DNA from: Rossellomorea arthrocnemi | Lineage (GTDB): Bacteria > Bacillota > Bacilli > Bacillales > Bacillaceae_B | Direction of reading: 5' to 3' | DNA: 64,000 nucleotides | Assembly: GCF_904424705.1 (NCBI RefSeq) | Contig: NZ_CAJGBF010000003.1 | Coordinates: forward strand, 310,001 to 374,000 | In this document: positions 45,317 through 55,900 of the stretch, piece after piece | How positions within the stretch are numbered: position 1 is the stretch's first letter | How the letters are laid out: each line of letters starts with the position of its first letter | Notes under the pieces: model-generated | What the model was told of the DNA's origin: nothing | What the model saw: the letters and a program-made list of their open reading frames with translations, nothing else | Databases searched by the model: none | Translations under genes and position numbers: made by a program

Positions 45317-45715
45317 ATGGTCTATATACTAGTTGGAGCAGCCGGAACGGTGGGGGCTTTACTGCGGTATTATCTTGGAATATTTGCTGGAGGCTGGTGG
45401 GATTATACATTTCCTTTGGGTACCTTTCTAGCTAATATGATTGGAAGCTTTACGTTGGGATTGCTCACAACATACATATTTCAAATGAAGAAGATCCATC
45501 CAATGGGAGCAACAGCCATCGGGACAGGAATGATTGGATCTTTCACCACTTTTTCCACATTTAGTGTCGAAACTGTAAACCTCCTTACTCATTCTCATCT
45601 GTTTATTGCACTTATTTATATATTAGGAAGTGTGTTCGGAGGGTTATTGATGTCATGGGCAGGTTTTGTGATTGGAAATCAGAAAGTTAATCAGTTTAAC
45701 CGAGAGGGGGCGTAG
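45317..45715 (+). CDS. crcB: Fluoride channel subunit CrcB/Fluc (1)
   Basis: 132 residues, four membrane helices. Family motifs are GAAGTVGALLRYYLG at the start, GTFLANMIGSFTLGLL near 36-51 and GTGMIGSFTTFSTFSVE near 72-88. Fluc channels are dual-topology dimers that export fluoride. Firmicutes often encode two unlike subunits side by side, as here (next gene 2 nt later). The ATG has GAGGTG upstream. No fluoride riboswitch is visible in the 128 nt before it. Confidence 0.92.
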   Translation: MVYILVGAAGTVGALLRYYLGIFAGGWWDYTFPLGTFLANMIGSFTLGLLTTYIFQMKKIHPMGATAIGTGMIGSFTTFSTFSVETVNLLTHSHLFIALIYILGSVFGGLLMSWAGFVIGNQKVNQFNREGA

Positions 45716-45717
45716 AG

Positions 45718-46077
45718 ATGATTATGCAAGGCGTAATGGTTGCAATCGGAGGTTTTTTTGGGGCTGTGTCCCGCTTTGGGATCAGCTGTTTATTCAAGAA
45801 ATATTATACATCTGGTTTTCCATATGCCACCCTATTCGTCAATTTGGTAGGATCATTTCTCCTTGGATATGTAATCGCTTCGGGTATCGGTGAAACAGGT
45901 ATTCTTCTTCTTGGTACTGGTTTTCTGGGTTCCTTCACCACTTTTTCCACTTTTAAACTTGAAAACATTCAATTTCATGCCGATAAAAAATGGAAGCCCC
46001 TGATTTCGTATCTCCTCCTAAGCTATACGTTTGGCATCTTATTTGCGTTTTTAGGAATGGTAATAGGAAGATTGTAA
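45718..46077 (+). CDS. crcB: Fluoride channel subunit CrcB/Fluc (2)
   Basis: 119 residues with the same motifs as its neighbour: GGFFGAVSRFGISCLF, ATLFVNLVGSFLLGYVIA and GTGFLGSFTTFSTFKLE. The two proteins are similar but not identical, in line with an antiparallel heterodimer. GAGGGGG lies upstream of the ATG at 45718 and the gene starts 2 nt after the first crcB, so translation is coupled. Confidence 0.92.
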   Translation: MIMQGVMVAIGGFFGAVSRFGISCLFKKYYTSGFPYATLFVNLVGSFLLGYVIASGIGETGILLLGTGFLGSFTTFSTFKLENIQFHADKKWKPLISYLLLSYTFGILFAFLGMVIGRL

Positions 46078-46151
46078 GCCATAAGATTCAGGGAGAAGTT
46101 GTACAGCTTTTCATTTAGTTTATATATCAACACTGAATGAAAATCACGAAT

Positions 46152-46178
46152 AGGTTCAGGAACCCCTGAACCTTTTTT
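46152..46178 (+). terminator. Terminator after the crcB pair
   Basis: AGGTTCAGG and complement CCTGAACCT around 4 nt, then TTTTTT. The 200 bases from here to the DinB gene hold another hairpin (46333-46366, ending the minus-strand DinB gene) and no gene. Confidence 0.8.
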
Positions 46179-46373
46179 CGATATCCGGGGTACATTCATG
46201 CAGCCCTGACTGGTGAACCATCATGTCGAAGGAAGAAAGGGGTAAAACCGTCTAGGATTGAAACCCAATTTGTATTTGGATAGGGAACTTTGGAACTGAG
46301 ACGTTTGTATTTTAAAGGTGGTTCCATCTTAAAAAGGACTGTTTCACTAAGAAACAGATCCTTTTGAATGCGT

Positions 46374-46868
46374 TTATAATGTTGATTTCAACTCTTGGAT
46401 CTGTTCTAGATGTCTTTTCTCATGATAACCAATAAAGGGTACCCACTCATCTAAACGGATATGACCGAAGATCGGGTGAGGATACGCTTTTTTCTGTAAA
46501 GCTTCCTTGCTTGTTGTATTAAGGAAGGTAAGGAGATCTTTTCTTGAAGCTTCCAATTTTGCTTTCATTTGTTGAAGGGACTGTTTTTCTTCTGTAGGTA
46601 CCACAAATGGAGGAGCGACTACCTTGGTAGATCGATCTACAGTAAAGTGGATCGGTTTAGACTCCACATCCTTTTCTTCCCCCTTTTCCAACGTCAATTG
46701 GAGTGTCTTTGTCAAGGATCGTTCCATTAAATAAAGATGTTCCAAAACTTGCATGATCGTCCAACGACCTTCTTCTGACTCTGTGTTTAATTGATCTGTT
46801 GATAAATCTTCAACACTATTCAGTATTTCGGAACGGATATCTTCAATGATAGTAATCTCTTTTTCCAT
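46374..46868 (-). CDS. DinB-family protein
   Basis: 164 residues, four-helix bundle. GRWTIMQVLEHLYLMERSL near 35-53 and FIGYHEKRHLEQIQEL at the end supply the three His of the DinB metal site. Function is uncertain; related proteins include thiol S-transferases (BshC/YfiT-like) and maleylpyruvate isomerases. The ATG has GAGGAG upstream. A terminator follows on the minus strand. Confidence 0.85.
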   Translation of the reverse strand: MEKEITIIEDIRSEILNSVEDLSTDQLNTESEEGRWTIMQVLEHLYLMERSLTKTLQLTLEKGEEKDVESKPIHFTVDRSTKVVAPPFVVPTEEKQSLQQMKAKLEASRKDLLTFLNTTSKEALQKKAYPHPIFGHIRLDEWVPFIGYHEKRHLEQIQELKSTL

Positions 46869-46917
46869 ACTATATCCTCCTCGTTTTTGCTTTCAACCCC
46901 ATTTTACTCTTGAGAAA

Positions 46918-46930
46918 GAGGGACGTACAG
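46918..46930. repeat. Variant of the GAGGGACGGACCTC repeat
   Basis: GAGGGACGTACAG lies upstream of the DinB gene. It matches the repeat core except for two bases. Single copy, low confidence. Confidence 0.35.
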
Positions 46931-46960
46931 TAATAGCTCTTAAGGGGGGACAGGCAATTT

Positions 46961-47007
46961 AAAAAGAACGAAAAGCTCTAGTCGGTCTTGAGCTTTTCGT
47001 TCTTTTT
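46961..47007. terminator. Bidirectional terminator after the DHA2 exporter gene
   Basis: Perfect 18-bp hairpin (AAAAAGAACGAAAAGCTC and complement) around 11 nt, with A and T runs at both ends. Confidence 0.85.
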
Positions 47008-47019
47008 AGAATGGTTGAA

Positions 47020-48459
47020 TCAATTTTCAGTTCCTTCTGTATCAAAATCGGGAGCAATCGCTTTGCGAATAAATAAAGAAATAAGAAACGCGACTACTGC
47101 CAATGCCAGCGCAAACCAATAAGCATGATGAACACCATAGGTCATGGCGTTATGAAGGATTCCTTCAGTTAGTGCGCCAGATTCCTCTTCAATGTATCCT
47201 GCCTGACTTTGAGTCATGATGCTGACAAAGATGGATACTCCAAGTGCACCTGCAACGGGCTGTAAAGTATTGGCAATGGCCGTTCCGTGTGGATAGAGGT
47301 GCTTTGGAAGCTCATTCAATCCATTCGTCTGTGCAGGCATCATGATGGCTGAAATGGAAAGCATCAAAACCATGTAGACAATCACAAATAGCCAAATGGG
47401 TGTAGTTGGATTGATCGTACTAAAGAAAATCATGACTCCAACCAATATTAAAGTACCAGGAATGATAAGTTTTCTTGGTCCGTATTTATCAAATAGTGAG
47501 CCCATGGTGGGAGACATCAGGCCATTCAGGAGTGCTCCAGGAAGTAACAAAAGACCAGCCGTTTTAGCAGTATATCCGAGAGGCCCCTGCAAGTACATCG
47601 GCATGACAATTTCAGAAGCGAACATAGCCATAATAACGATGACGAAGATTGTAACGCCTCTTGTATAACTCTTGAAGCGAAAGACCCTGACGTCAAGCAA
47701 CGGTTCTTCCAGCCTTAATTGACGCAGAACAAAGAGAACGATACTAATCACTGATATGGCTAGAATGGCAATGATTTTGACCGAAGTGAAACCAGCTTCT
47801 TCTTCACCTGCGGCACTGAACCCGTATACGATCCCGCCGATTCCGATGGAAGAGAGAATGATTGAGAATATATCAACAGCAGGTCGGGAAATCTCACCAA
47901 CATTTTGTAGGTATTTCACAGCAAACAGGATGGAAAATACAGCAAATGGAATGACAGTTATAAACAACCATCTCCAACCAAGAAAGTCGACGATCACTCC
48001 AGACAGTGTCGGTCCGATGGCTGGTGCGAACATGATAACCAATCCGAATGTACCCATGATTTTACCACGGACTTCCGGTCTGTAAATCAATAACAGGGCA
48101 TTCATAATGACAGGGATCAATAATCCCGTTCCAACTGCCTGAATCATCCGACCGGCCAGTAGCATGGGGAAGTTCACGGCGCATGCTGCAATGATAGTTC
48201 CGAGAAGGAATATGCTCATGACCCCGATGAACATCTGTCTGGTAGTGAACCACTGAATCAGAAGGGCGGAAATGGGCATCAGGACACCCATAACGAGCAT
48301 GAACCCTGTTGCAAGCCACTGAACAGTAGGAGCATCTACATGAAAGACCTCCATTAATTCTGTCAGGGCAATATTTAATAAAGTTTCATTCAATATGGCA
48401 AAAAAAGCACCGATCATGAAGGTAATGAGGATGGCTTTGGAATTGATTTTAGTAGTCAT
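47020..48459 (-). CDS. DHA2-family MFS drug exporter (LmrB/EmrB-QacA type)
   Basis: 479 residues, about 14 membrane helices. Conserved DHA2 motifs include LNETLLNIALTELMEVF (motif D1-like, near 23-39), QWLATGFMLVMGVLMPISALL, and motif C AIGPTLSGVIVDFLGWRWLF near 160-179. Proton-driven export of lincosamides, puromycin or other drugs is known for LmrB; the substrate here is not determined. The ATG has GGAGG upstream. No TetR-type regulator of the LmrA kind lies beside it. Confidence 0.9.
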   Translation of the reverse strand: MTTKINSKAILITFMIGAFFAILNETLLNIALTELMEVFHVDAPTVQWLATGFMLVMGVLMPISALLIQWFTTRQMFIGVMSIFLLGTIIAACAVNFPMLLAGRMIQAVGTGLLIPVIMNALLLIYRPEVRGKIMGTFGLVIMFAPAIGPTLSGVIVDFLGWRWLFITVIPFAVFSILFAVKYLQNVGEISRPAVDIFSIILSSIGIGGIVYGFSAAGEEEAGFTSVKIIAILAISVISIVLFVLRQLRLEEPLLDVRVFRFKSYTRGVTIFVIVIMAMFASEIVMPMYLQGPLGYTAKTAGLLLLPGALLNGLMSPTMGSLFDKYGPRKLIIPGTLILVGVMIFFSTINPTTPIWLFVIVYMVLMLSISAIMMPAQTNGLNELPKHLYPHGTAIANTLQPVAGALGVSIFVSIMTQSQAGYIEEESGALTEGILHNAMTYGVHHAYWFALALAVVAFLISLFIRKAIAPDFDTEGTEN

Positions 48460-48674
48460 GTAGTTCCTCCAAAAATAATAAAATGTAACACTTATCTATA
48501 ATGCTTGATGCAGGCAAATATCTCAAGGGTAAAATTCAATTCATAAAAAAACCGGCTTTTCGCCAGATTCTTCTCAACTCATCACGCCCTCATATGTAGT
48601 ATGTTCCATTCGGGGTGGTGATATTTCAAATGATCAAATAAATGAGGGGAGACAACGTCTCCCCTCAGGATATG

Positions 48675-51600
48675 TCAATTTTCTGCTTTAAGTTTTCTCC
48701 TTCTGAAGCGGTTAAAGACCAGGTACATCATCGGTACGATGATTAGTGTTAATACAGCTGAGAACATAATACCAGATATGATTGTAACAGCTAAAGGAGT
48801 GAATAAAGCATCACCGCTTACTGCGACTGGAATCAGTGCCACAATCGAGGTAAGGGCGGTGAGAAGGATCGGTCGAAGTCGTGTACGGCCAGATTCAACG
48901 ACTGCATCTTTCACACTCATTCCACTTTTAAGCCCTTGTTCAATAAATTCAATTAACACGACCGAATTACGCACAACGATTCCGGTTAGAGAAACCATCC
49001 CCATTACTGCAAGGAAGCTGATCGGTGTTTGAGTGACGAACAATCCGAGAATCGCACCGGCAATCGCCAGGTACACAGCAACCAGGACCAGGAATGGCAG
49101 AGATAAAGAATTGAACTGAATGGCAATTAATAAATACACAAGGAAAATCACGATGGTAAACAAAATGGTGATCTCCGCAAAGAAATCATTTTGGGCTTCA
49201 TTTTCCCCACCTAATGTAATGGAGTAGTTATTGTCACCAAGCGCTTCCTGTGCTTCTTTCACGATTTCCTGTACATTTTCTTTATAGTTCTCCTCGTCAC
49301 CAGGGAAAGCACGTATTGTAATGGCACGTTCTCCATCCTTATGAGGTATGAGTTGAAGTTCTTCCTTCTTCTCAGGAGTCACCAGCTCATCAAGTGAAAT
49401 CAGCTTAGGCGGTCCGGCAGGGTTTACCGCTTCAGCCGGAACTTCCAGGGAAGCAAGGTCGACTTCCTCATCAAAACCTTCTAAAAGGAGAGTCATATCA
49501 CGTTTTGTGACACCATTATCGAATGCTTTCATTGGAATGCCTTCAGTAGCTATCCGAAGTTGTTGGCTAACATCATTAATGGTGATACCATTTTCTTCGA
49601 GTTTCTCACGATTCGGCTCGTATACGACCGAAGGTTCCATTTCACCTATATTGTCAACGACCAAATCGGTATTCAACGTATTTATTTCAGTTGTAATATT
49701 ATCTCGAAGCTCAATTAATTTATTCATTTCAGGACCTGAAACGGTTACGGTTACAGGTGCTCCTGCGGGAGGACCTTGCTGTATGGTCTCCATGAAGATC
49801 TTTGCTTCAGGGTATTCTTTTCGTAATTTATCTGTCCATTCTTCGATCAACCCTTGGGCGGTCTGATTTTCACGATCGACTCTTGCCACTAATTGACCTG
49901 TATTTTGACCTGAGTTGGAAAGAGAACTATTGAATAGATTCGGTAGTCCTGTACCGGCAAAAACAGAAGTTTCATAGACTCCTTTATCTGATTTTAAACG
50001 TTGCTCTATTTCTTCGAGTGTGTTAGATGTTTCTTCAATCGGTGTACCAATTGGAAGCGTAACATCGACTGTAACTTCTTCACGATCGGCAGAAGGGAAG
50101 AATTCGAAAGGTGTCAGAGCAATCAAACCAAAAATAGCGGTCGTAAACACGAGACCAATGGCAGAAACGACGAACGGCCTCTTCGAAAACTTCTTCAAGA
50201 GAGTATCGGCATAAAAATCAGCAATCTTATTTAATGGCCTCCCTAACAGCCCTGGAGCATCGGAAACTTTTTTCTTCGTCTTACTATAAAGAAAGTATCT
50301 CATGATGGGGACGAAGATCAGAGCAACCAGTGTGGAAGCAATAATGGTTGTAATTAATACTGTCGGTAAAGCCCTGATGAACGCTCCATTTCCACCAGAT
50401 AAGAATACTAGCGGAAGGAATGTGAACACAATAGCAAGAGAGGAAGTCACAATTGACACCCAAATCTCTTTCACACCTGTGATGGCACCAATAAGCGCAC
50501 CGTCCCCTAGTTTATACCTGCGTTGGATATTGTCGTTCACAACGATAGAATCATCCACCAGAATACCGAGAGCGATGATGGCACCAATGACGGAAATCTG
50601 ATTAAGGTCAACACTGGCAAATGGTAATGGAATCAGCCCCATTAACACTGAAATCGGTACAGCAAGTGCTACAACGAAAGCTCCGGAAACCGTCAGTCCA
50701 AGGGCGGTGGTAAGGATAACAGCAACTACTGAAATAGCAAGTGACTTAAATAACCCATCGAAAATGTTTGTTACGGTTGTTGCTTGAGAATAGTAAGGGA
50801 CCAGTTCTACATCCGATGGAAGGGAGTCTGAAAGTTCATCGACTTTGTCACTCACTCTTTCATCGACCGTTGGGATGTCTTCACCGGGCTGTACAAAAGC
50901 AGTAAATGATATAGAAGGTTTCCCGTCGAATGTAACAATATCTTTGACTTCCTTTGGTGAAACATTCACATTTGCGATATCTCCAAGTAAAATCGTTTCC
51001 CCTTTTGGATTCTTGCCGACAAAGAGTTTCTTCATTTCATCCAGGCTGGAGAAATGATCCACGGATAGTTGTACAACCTCTTGGTCCACTTCCTGTTTTC
51101 CAAGAGGAGTGGGATAATATTCGTCATTTATGGCACCCAATACCGAGGAGGGATTGAGTCCCGAAGCTTTGAGTTCTTCCTTTTGTAATTCAACGATAAT
51201 TTCTTCTTCAGGAAGACCTTTAACTGTCACACCTGAAATCCCGGATAAATCTTCGACTTCTTCCTTCCACCTGTTCACTTCGTCATCCATCTCAAGAAGT
51301 GATTCCTTTTTATCACTGATTAAGTGGTAAGATACGATAGGCATTTTTACGGTAGACTCTTTGACTTCAGGATCGAATACCTCTTCAGGGAAAGATGTTG
51401 ATGCATCTGAAACAGCTTGCCGTACATCTCCGAACACTTCTTTTTTGTCTTCCCCGTCTTCAACCTCTACAATGATAGTAGAGAATCCTGATGCTGAAGA
51501 GGAATTGATCTCTTTTATACCACTAATTGACTGAAGGGAAGATTCAATGGGATTGGTAATAGTCCTTTCAACGGAATCAACAGTAGCACCGGGATATACA

Positions 51601-51740
51601 GTTGTAACCGTCCCGATATTGACACTGGTTTCCGGTATTTCCCTTTGGGGTAATTGTAGAAAGGTGAAAATTCCGATAATCACAAATAATAAAATGAATA
51701 TCAGGACGATTTTCGAGCGATTTAAAATAGCTTTTAACAT
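48675..51740 (-). CDS. RND efflux permease (SwrC/AcrB type)
   Basis: 1021 residues of the hydrophobe/amphiphile exporter class. Twelve membrane helices flank two large extracytoplasmic loops; the periplasmic-type loops begin after helix 1 (QLPQREIPETSVNIGTVTTVYPG) and helix 7. IGAIIALGILVDDSIVVNDNIQRR carries the proton-relay Asp pair in helix 4, and ILLTALTSIVALIPVAVSGD near 940 is typical. B. subtilis SwrC/YerP exports surfactin and is needed for swarming. The ATG has AAAGGAGG upstream. No membrane fusion protein or outer membrane partner is encoded nearby, normal for firmicutes. A TetR regulator gene is divergent. Confidence 0.92.
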   Translation of the reverse strand: MLKAILNRSKIVLIFILLFVIIGIFTFLQLPQREIPETSVNIGTVTTVYPGATVDSVERTITNPIESSLQSISGIKEINSSSASGFSTIIVEVEDGEDKKEVFGDVRQAVSDASTSFPEEVFDPEVKESTVKMPIVSYHLISDKKESLLEMDDEVNRWKEEVEDLSGISGVTVKGLPEEEIIVELQKEELKASGLNPSSVLGAINDEYYPTPLGKQEVDQEVVQLSVDHFSSLDEMKKLFVGKNPKGETILLGDIANVNVSPKEVKDIVTFDGKPSISFTAFVQPGEDIPTVDERVSDKVDELSDSLPSDVELVPYYSQATTVTNIFDGLFKSLAISVVAVILTTALGLTVSGAFVVALAVPISVLMGLIPLPFASVDLNQISVIGAIIALGILVDDSIVVNDNIQRRYKLGDGALIGAITGVKEIWVSIVTSSLAIVFTFLPLVFLSGGNGAFIRALPTVLITTIIASTLVALIFVPIMRYFLYSKTKKKVSDAPGLLGRPLNKIADFYADTLLKKFSKRPFVVSAIGLVFTTAIFGLIALTPFEFFPSADREEVTVDVTLPIGTPIEETSNTLEEIEQRLKSDKGVYETSVFAGTGLPNLFNSSLSNSGQNTGQLVARVDRENQTAQGLIEEWTDKLRKEYPEAKIFMETIQQGPPAGAPVTVTVSGPEMNKLIELRDNITTEINTLNTDLVVDNIGEMEPSVVYEPNREKLEENGITINDVSQQLRIATEGIPMKAFDNGVTKRDMTLLLEGFDEEVDLASLEVPAEAVNPAGPPKLISLDELVTPEKKEELQLIPHKDGERAITIRAFPGDEENYKENVQEIVKEAQEALGDNNYSITLGGENEAQNDFFAEITILFTIVIFLVYLLIAIQFNSLSLPFLVLVAVYLAIAGAILGLFVTQTPISFLAVMGMVSLTGIVVRNSVVLIEFIEQGLKSGMSVKDAVVESGRTRLRPILLTALTSIVALIPVAVSGDALFTPLAVTIISGIMFSAVLTLIIVPMMYLVFNRFRRRKLKAEN

Positions 51741-51831
51741 GAATGATTCCTCCTTTAATAACGTTTGACTTCCGGGTCAGGATTTCGTTTTTGTAAGTAT
51801 TTAAACATTGATATAACAGTATATTTATTAG

Positions 51832-51846
51832 TTGACTCAATAGTCA
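51832..51846. promoter_or_regulatory. Candidate TetR operator between RND and TetR genes
   Basis: TTGACT-CAAT-AGTCA: 5-bp arms TGACT/AGTCA with a 4-nt spacer, in the shared intergenic region. It lies about 92 nt upstream of the RND start and 109 nt upstream of the TetR start. Dyads of this TGACT form are common in TetR operators. Confidence 0.5.
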
Positions 51847-51954
51847 TTTTACCTAAAAAAATGATGTAGTCAAGAAATGATGTTCTTCTCTTTTTTACTG
51901 AGTATGGTTAAAATGAAGAAGAAATGTTTTTCTCCGGATATAGAGGTGTAGAAA

Positions 51955-52833
51955 ATGGACAAACGAATCGCAATTCTCGAATCAGCAGTGGAACTTTTTG
52001 GAGCGCATGGTTTCAATCAAACGTCCATGCAGCAAATTGCCGAAAGTGTCGGTATATCAAAAGGGTCCCTTTACTCATTTTTTCAATCAAAGGAAGATTT
52101 GATCATATCGATTTATGAACACTATCAACAGCTCGTGTTTGAACGGGCATTCGTTGTAGGCTTGGAAGGAAACCTCCCTCCTATGGATCGGTTTGCCAAA
52201 CAGTTTCAAGTACAATTTGAAGGGATATTGGAGTATAAATCCTATATGAAGATGCATATGAGAGGTGAGTCCGCTAAGAATAGCGAAAAGCTTTCGGCAA
52301 TGGAGCACCGGATGAGAGGAAGGCTGTTCAGCTGGCTCGAACATAATCTGCTGGAGGTGTATGGTGATGAAATCAACCCATACAAATGGGATCTGATGTG
52401 GATGACCCAATCTATCTATTCATCATATATGATGTTGATGATTACACAGGATGACTCCCTCGAACCTGCAAGACTGGGAAAGCATTTAGTCAGGCAGATT
52501 TCTCTCCTGGCACATGATTTTCTAAGTGGAAATAGTTCTCCTTTATTGAATGATGACATGATGAAGCCGTTTGCTGTCAATATGGACAAGGAAGGAGCAT
52601 TCATTTCATTTGAAAAAAGGGAGTATGCATGGAAGTCTCTGTATGAAAAGATCAACGACCTTGGTAAAGCTCAGGTGACGTATTTCATGAACATAGCGAA
52701 TCGGATTTCAGAGGAATGCCGGAAATCAGATCCGGACGAGTTGGTCATCAAAGGATTATTCCGGTTGTTAATGGAGAATGAGGATGTAAGATTAGAAGCT
52801 GAAGAGTTAGAAAAGCAGCTCCTTCCTGGATAA
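51955..52833 (+). CDS. TetR/AcrR family regulator
   Basis: 292 residues. N-terminal HTH: RIAILESAVELFGAHGFNQT, SMQQIAESVGISKGSLYSFF, QSKEDLI. The rest is a ligand-binding helical domain, longer than usual for the family (about 200), with an extra C-terminal part (220-292). It is divergent from the RND permease gene, a pairing that resembles yerO/yerP in B. subtilis, so it probably represses the exporter. The ATG has GAGGTG upstream. A terminator overlaps its stop codon. Confidence 0.88.
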   Translation: MDKRIAILESAVELFGAHGFNQTSMQQIAESVGISKGSLYSFFQSKEDLIISIYEHYQQLVFERAFVVGLEGNLPPMDRFAKQFQVQFEGILEYKSYMKMHMRGESAKNSEKLSAMEHRMRGRLFSWLEHNLLEVYGDEINPYKWDLMWMTQSIYSSYMMLMITQDDSLEPARLGKHLVRQISLLAHDFLSGNSSPLLNDDMMKPFAVNMDKEGAFISFEKREYAWKSLYEKINDLGKAQVTYFMNIANRISEECRKSDPDELVIKGLFRLLMENEDVRLEAEELEKQLLPG

Positions 52834-52850
52834 TTAGGGAAGGGGTTTTT
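52819..52850 (+). terminator. Terminator overlapping the TetR stop
   Basis: Arms CTCCTTCC (52819-52826) and GGGAAGGGG (52837-52845) with one G-U pair, then five T. Confidence 0.65.
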
Positions 52851-52989
52851 GATGACATCCACCACCATGAAGGGGAATTTCTATTAATAAAATTTACCAT
52901 TTCAGTAGTTTACTAGACGTTTGGTAAGACAAAATTCCTATCCTGTAAATAACATGATAAAGAAAATATCATTTAAAGGAGGGTTTTTT

Positions 52990-55900
52990 GTGGCATTTCC
53001 CAGTAATGCACAGTATACCCCAATGTTAGTAGGTGGAACACCATTATTCGATGTCTTAGGAGATGAGAGCCCCGTATCGACAGACATTGTAGGGAATTCT
53101 TCCTTTCCTGCAGGATTCTTCGCATACGACGGGACAAACGTTTATTTCCGCTTAAGGCTTAATGGGGACCCCCGGAATAATCAATTAACCGGATTCAGAA
53201 ATTTCACATGGGGGGTTTTGATCAACACAACAGGCGTAGCAGGAACATACGACTGGTTGTTTAATGTGGATGGGTTAAATAATAGGGTGAACCTGATTCA
53301 AAACACGGTGAAATTTGTCAATTCGTGGAATGACCCTGCAGAAGGAACTGGAGGGGGGAACCCAAACTTCTCCCAGCCAATCACCAATTTCAACTTTGCC
53401 AGGGTAACGCCAGCAGATTCAAGCATCGGTGGAAATCAAAATTTCTTCCTTGATTGGTTTTTACCAGCAAGTACTGTTTTTTCTTTCTTAGGTATCAATG
53501 CCTCAACCGCTATTCGTGCAATATACTTTACTTCTGCCAATGCCAATAACTATAACAAAGATTCATTGAGGACGAGTGAGGGGTTTTCATTCTCCAACGC
53601 ATTCACGGATCCCATCACTCCAAATCAGGCTGATATCAGGGCAAAACTCGCAACGAATAAAGTATTGAACTCAGGACCCCAAAGCGTTGTCCTCGGTCAG
53701 CAGGCGACTTGGACTGGTACTGTCTCTGTGACAAATACCGGCCTCTCCCAAGCCACCTCGGTATTTCTCGATGACATCATTGGGCCGGATCAAGTGAACT
53801 CGTTTGTAGTGAATACTACCTCGCAAGGTTTAACCACGTACAATCCAGCAGCTAAATTACTTACCTGGAACATCGGGAATCTGAATCCAGGTGCCGCCGC
53901 GACTTTAACATTCACTTTAAACGGTGCTTTTACGACTAGTGGTTCACGTAATTTAGACAGAGTACAGGCCACAGGGTTTGATTCTTCGTCAGGTAATGCC
54001 ATTCAGTCTAATACGTCCGTCGTCAGCATTACCGTCCAACAGACAGCCACTATCAATGGAACCATAACCGATCAATCAACGGGACTTGTACTCCCGAATA
54101 CAACAGTGTCTCTCCTTCAAGGGATGAGTACGATTGCAACTACACAATCGAACGCAAGTGGATTTTATACGTTTACGAGTGTAGTACCCGGGAACTATAC
54201 CGTACAGGCTGCCAGAACGAACTATGTAACAGGAACAGCTAATGTATCAGCCACAGCAGGTACATCAATAAGCGCGAATATTGCTCTCGCTCCTCAACCT
54301 AGTACAATATCTGGCAATGTATCGAGTGGCGGCCCCATAAATAATGCAACCGTCCAGCTTTTGAATAATTCTGGTACTTTAGTTGATTCCACAGTCACAA
54401 ACGCAGGAGGGAATTATTCCTTTTTCAATGTGATACCAGGTATATATAATGTGTCAGTCATGGCTTCAGGTTTCCAATCACAATTAAAATCTGTAACGAC
54501 AGAACCAAATCAGGCATCCGTCGTTAATTTCACTCTGGTGGCAAACCCAGGCTCTATATCAGGTACTGTGCGTGATACAACCGATAACACCCCTATCCCT
54601 ATTGCAAATGTAGAGTTGTTGGATACCAATGGCATACCCATCGCCAACACAACGACGAATGGAAGCGGCCAATATTCCTTTGATAATTTAGCCCCTGGAA
54701 ATTATCAAGTGAGGTCATTTGCCACGAATTATAGTACAACGACGGTATCTGCAGCGGTCACTGCGGGGAATAATACGGTTACGAACATTTTCCTTGAACC
54801 TAATCCCGGCTTAATTCAAGGTACGGTAGTTGACGGTGCCACTTTGGGAGCCATAGCGGGAGCTTCAGTTCAAGCAGTAAATAGTCAAAATGTTATTGTG
54901 GCAAATACAACGACAAATGGAAGCGGTCAATATTCCTTCGATAGCCTTTTACCTGGATCATATTCGCTTATTTTCACAGCTGATGGGTATGGGACCCAAA
55001 ACCTCGGTGCATTAGTCGTATCAAATACTACGACAACCGTCAATGTGTTCTTGTCGAGGCTTGCCGGGGCTCTGGTGGGTACTGTTCAGGATCTAAATGC
55101 TGTCCCGATTGCTGGTGCAACGGTTACAGTCTTCCAGAACAATATTCAAATTGGTTCAGTCATTACCGATGCTAATGGAAACTACATGGTGTCTGGATTG
55201 CCTTCTGGAAGCTATACCGTTGTCGTAAGTGCACCAAATTACACAACCGAAACCGTTGCGGCAGTTATTGAGATTGGTCAAACAACGACCGTTAATGTAA
55301 CACTAAATGAAAACCCAGGTACCTTGACTGGATTTGTCAGGGACACAAACAATGACCCGATAGCAGGGGGAAGTGTAACGGTACAAATCAGTACAGGAGC
55401 TGGAATCATTGTAGCTACAACTGTAACAGCACCTGATGGTTCCTATACGGTACCAAATCTTGCACCGGGGAATTATACCGTAGTCGCAGCGGCTTCTAAT
55501 TTTCAAGCAGCCGCCCAAGGTGTGACCATTGTATCCAACACAACGTCCATTGTGAACTTTAACCTCGCTGCTGACCCGGGTTCGATTTCAGGAATCGTCA
55601 CCAATGCACAAACCGGGACACCGATCATCGGTGCAAACGTCCAGGTCAGAATTGTGGATTCAAGTGGCGCCGTCATTGCTACAGTTCTATCTAACGAGAA
55701 TGGTCAATACGTAGTGAACGGGTTGGCTCCCGGAATCTACACCGTAGTGGTGTCTGCCCCGAATTATCAGACCAATGCGGCTACTGTTCAAGTTTCGTCA
55801 AATCAAACAATAGATGGCAGCATCGCTCTTCAACCTGATCCAGGGCAGATTACCGGAACGGTATTGGACAGCGCAGGAAGCAATCCAATCCCAGGGGCAA

